Part shown: positions 14,471 to 15,383 of the stretch, in pieces
Position numbering within the stretch: position 1 is the first letter of the stretch
Layout of the letters: each line of letters starts with the position of its first letter
Assembly: GCA_938046495.1 (NCBI GenBank)
Contig: CALIXG010000067.1
Location: forward strand, 1-15,383
From: an uncultured Candidatus Saccharibacteria bacterium
GTDB taxonomy: Bacteria; Patescibacteriota; Saccharimonadia; Saccharimonadales; Saccharimonadaceae
Length of the DNA: 15,383 nt
Direction: 5' to 3'
The notes under the pieces: model-generated
Database searches by the model: none
The model's input: only the letters and a program-made list of their open reading frames with translations
What the model was told of the DNA's origin: nothing
Translations under genes and position numbers: made by a program

Positions 14471-14550
14471 ACCACCAAAAATTCCCTCTTCCAAGGGATT
14501 TAAATTCTATTTTACCACCAAAAATCCCTCTTCCGAGGGATTTAAATTTT
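14471..14550. terminator. Tandemly duplicated bidirectional terminator between fmt and the DUF5663-like gene
   Basis: Two units with 43-bp period start ACCACCAAAAA at 14471 and 14514. The second has a perfect stem AAATCCCTC / GAGGGATTT (14522-14530 and 14535-14543) with a 4-nt loop that reads GGAA (GNRA type) on the minus strand, followed there by TTTTT. The first has a shorter stem. The flanking genes converge, so it probably serves both. Confidence 0.85.
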
Positions 14551-14570
14551 GTGTTCAAAGTATTTTTAAT

Positions 14571-14996
14571 CTATAAAGTCATCGATTTACGAATTTCTTC
14601 ACTTGAAGCGCGTACTTCTTGTTTCAATTCCTCAAATACTTGACGAGAAACTTCTGCATAATTTGGACGATTGGTTTGAATCCATTTTACACTCAAATAT
14701 TCACTTAAGATATCTACCGTTCCCTCTGTTACTTCGTAGCGTTTCAAGAGATTTTGATAAACTTCATCGATGCGATAATCACCTAATTTCGCCAAGGCTT
14801 TAATCATCACATTTTTGTCTTTTTTCATAATACCGTCAAACTCTTCGAGTTGTTCCAAGCTCAAGCCTTCACTTAACTTTTCGCCGATACGGTTTTCTAG
14901 CAGTCTCTGTGCTTCTTCGATGAAAGCGGTTCTTTGCATCTCATCAAGATCACCTAGTCCCGTTTCTCTCAAAAAATTTTCATCCACCCGAATCAT
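14571..14996 (-). CDS. Small helical protein, DUF5663-like
   Basis: A 141-residue, charged, almost wholly helical soluble protein without cysteine or membrane segment. The first half (FLRETGLGDLDEMQRTAF, ENRIGEKLSEGLSLEQLEEFDGIM) matches the pattern I associate with DUF5663, a domain common in Patescibacteria and of unknown function. The C-terminal part (from about residue 75) has a second helical segment DYRIDEVYQNLLKRY, then LSVKWIQTNRPNYAEVSRQVFEELKQEVRAS. AGGAG lies 5 nt before the ATG and TATAAT about 20 nt before it. The neighbours (fmt convergent, sufU upstream) say nothing about its job. Confidence 0.8.
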   Translation of the reverse strand: MIRVDENFLRETGLGDLDEMQRTAFIEEAQRLLENRIGEKLSEGLSLEQLEEFDGIMKKDKNVMIKALAKLGDYRIDEVYQNLLKRYEVTEGTVDILSEYLSVKWIQTNRPNYAEVSRQVFEELKQEVRASSEEIRKSMTL

Positions 14997-15022
14997 ATTA
15001 TCTCCTAATTTACTCCATTATA
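14997..15022 (-). promoter_or_regulatory. -10 box and Shine-Dalgarno of the DUF5663-like gene
   Basis: TATAAT on the minus strand (15022-15017), then a leader of roughly 13-15 nt containing AGGAG 5 nt before the ATG at 14996. In contrast to the leaderless genes, this start has a leader and an SD. Confidence 0.6.
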
Positions 15023-15046
15023 ACGCTTTTTTCTATCAACCACAAG

Positions 15047-15142
15047 CATTATCCCGATTGCAAATCATTATTCCGATCACAAGCGTTATCCCAGTCGCAA
15101 CCATTAACCTTCCAACCAAAATCCTAATCCTAATCCTAATCC
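15047..15142. repeat. Degenerate 18-19 bp tandem repeat plus an AATCCT hexamer run
   Basis: Units beginning CATTATCCCGATTGCAAAT (15047), CATTATTCCGATCACAAG (15066), CGTTATCCCAGTCGCAAC (15084) and CATTAACC (15102). Then AATCCT is repeated four times (about 15119-15142), reading GATTAG on the sufU strand, so the sufU stop is followed by further in-frame TAG codons. Confidence 0.75.
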
Positions 15143-15383
15143 TCTCCCTCCTCTAAAATCCGCCAAGCCAGTTTCGCACATTTCACCCTCGCTGGCATAT
15201 TTTGAATCATCGAAAAAACTTCTAACTCACCCCTAATTTTCTGCGCTTTTTCGCTTGAAATTCCCATCACCAAATCAAAGAATCCCTGCATCAGCTCTCG
15301 TGCTTCATCCAAAGTTTTCCCTCTAATCGCATCAATCATCATATCTGCCGAAACCTTCGAAATTGCACAAACCACCCCTGAAA
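15136..15383 (-). CDS. sufU: SufU-type iron-sulfur assembly protein, C-terminal part (runs off the right edge)
   Basis: SufU carries sulfur from the cysteine desulfurase SufS to the SufBCD scaffold and binds zinc. The visible 81 residues include VCAISKVSADMMIDAIRGKTL, with the second conserved Cys (usually GCxIS; here Val replaces the Gly), the SufU-specific insert after LMQGFFDLVMG, and PARVKCAKLAW with the third conserved Cys. ARVKCAxLAW and the insert favour SufU over IscU. The first Cys and the start lie outside, so no start codon is assigned. The other suf genes would be expected upstream, past the right edge. Confidence 0.88.
   Translation of the reverse strand, partial: SGVVCAISKVSADMMIDAIRGKTLDEARELMQGFFDLVMGISSEKAQKIRGELEVFSMIQNMPARVKCAKLAWRILEEGED

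Noticed and set aside
1..15383. Defence system, toxin-antitoxin pair, prophage or IS element
   Set aside because: All recognised genes are housekeeping; no transposase, integrase, nuclease-methylase or toxin signature was seen.

Overview
The window looks like a chromosomal segment of a Candidate Phyla Radiation (Patescibacteria) bacterium, most likely Saccharibacteria or a close relative. The phylum call is fairly firm and the class call is a guess. The reasons are compact housekeeping genes with trimmed versions of universal enzymes, a DUF5663-like protein, a thioredoxin-fold protein without cysteines, a eukaryote-like (type 2) isoleucyl-tRNA synthetase, and a stand-alone winged-helix protein beside recJ. 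The map gene ends in TGA and no recognised gene has an internal TGA, so the code is standard; this argues against Gracilibacteria and SR1, which read UGA as glycine.

Layout. Positions 1-10300 are all on the minus strand. In transcription order they hold a winged-helix regulator, recJ, rpsU, two adenylate-kinase paralogues, map (methionine aminopeptidase), ftsA, ftsZ, nrdR, a thioredoxin-fold gene, an HD-domain gene, and ileS, which runs off the left edge. From 10350 the plus strand carries priA, then a 575-bp gap with a candidate structured RNA, then def and fmt. On the right, a DUF5663-like gene and the 3' part of sufU lie on the minus strand, and sufU runs off the right edge.

How the genes fit together. 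There are three main groups. Translation and N-terminal processing: IleRS, S21, Def, Fmt and MetAP. Division: FtsA and FtsZ. DNA restart, repair and nucleotide supply: PriA, RecJ, NrdR and the Adk-like kinases. The Adk-Map neighbourhood recalls the secY-adk-map end of the ancestral ribosomal-protein operon. No mobile element, CRISPR array, tRNA, rRNA or defence system was seen.

Expression pattern. Seven genes have a TATAAT-like -10 box ending 7 or 8 nt before the ATG, a layout expected for leaderless mRNAs, and four of these -10 boxes carry an upstream TG (extended -10). Several other genes (ileS, ftsZ, fmt, the regulator, the DUF5663 gene) have a Shine-Dalgarno sequence. Several gene 3' ends and terminators are tandemly duplicated and diverged.

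Most notable. IleRS has HHGT in place of HxGH. NrdR has lost all four zinc-ribbon cysteines. Fmt lacks about 28 N-terminal residues, including the tRNA-contacting loop. PriA has a Thr-rich linker where its winged-helix domain should be. An unassigned rod-like RNA candidate lies between priA and def. I see no clearly new multi-gene system.
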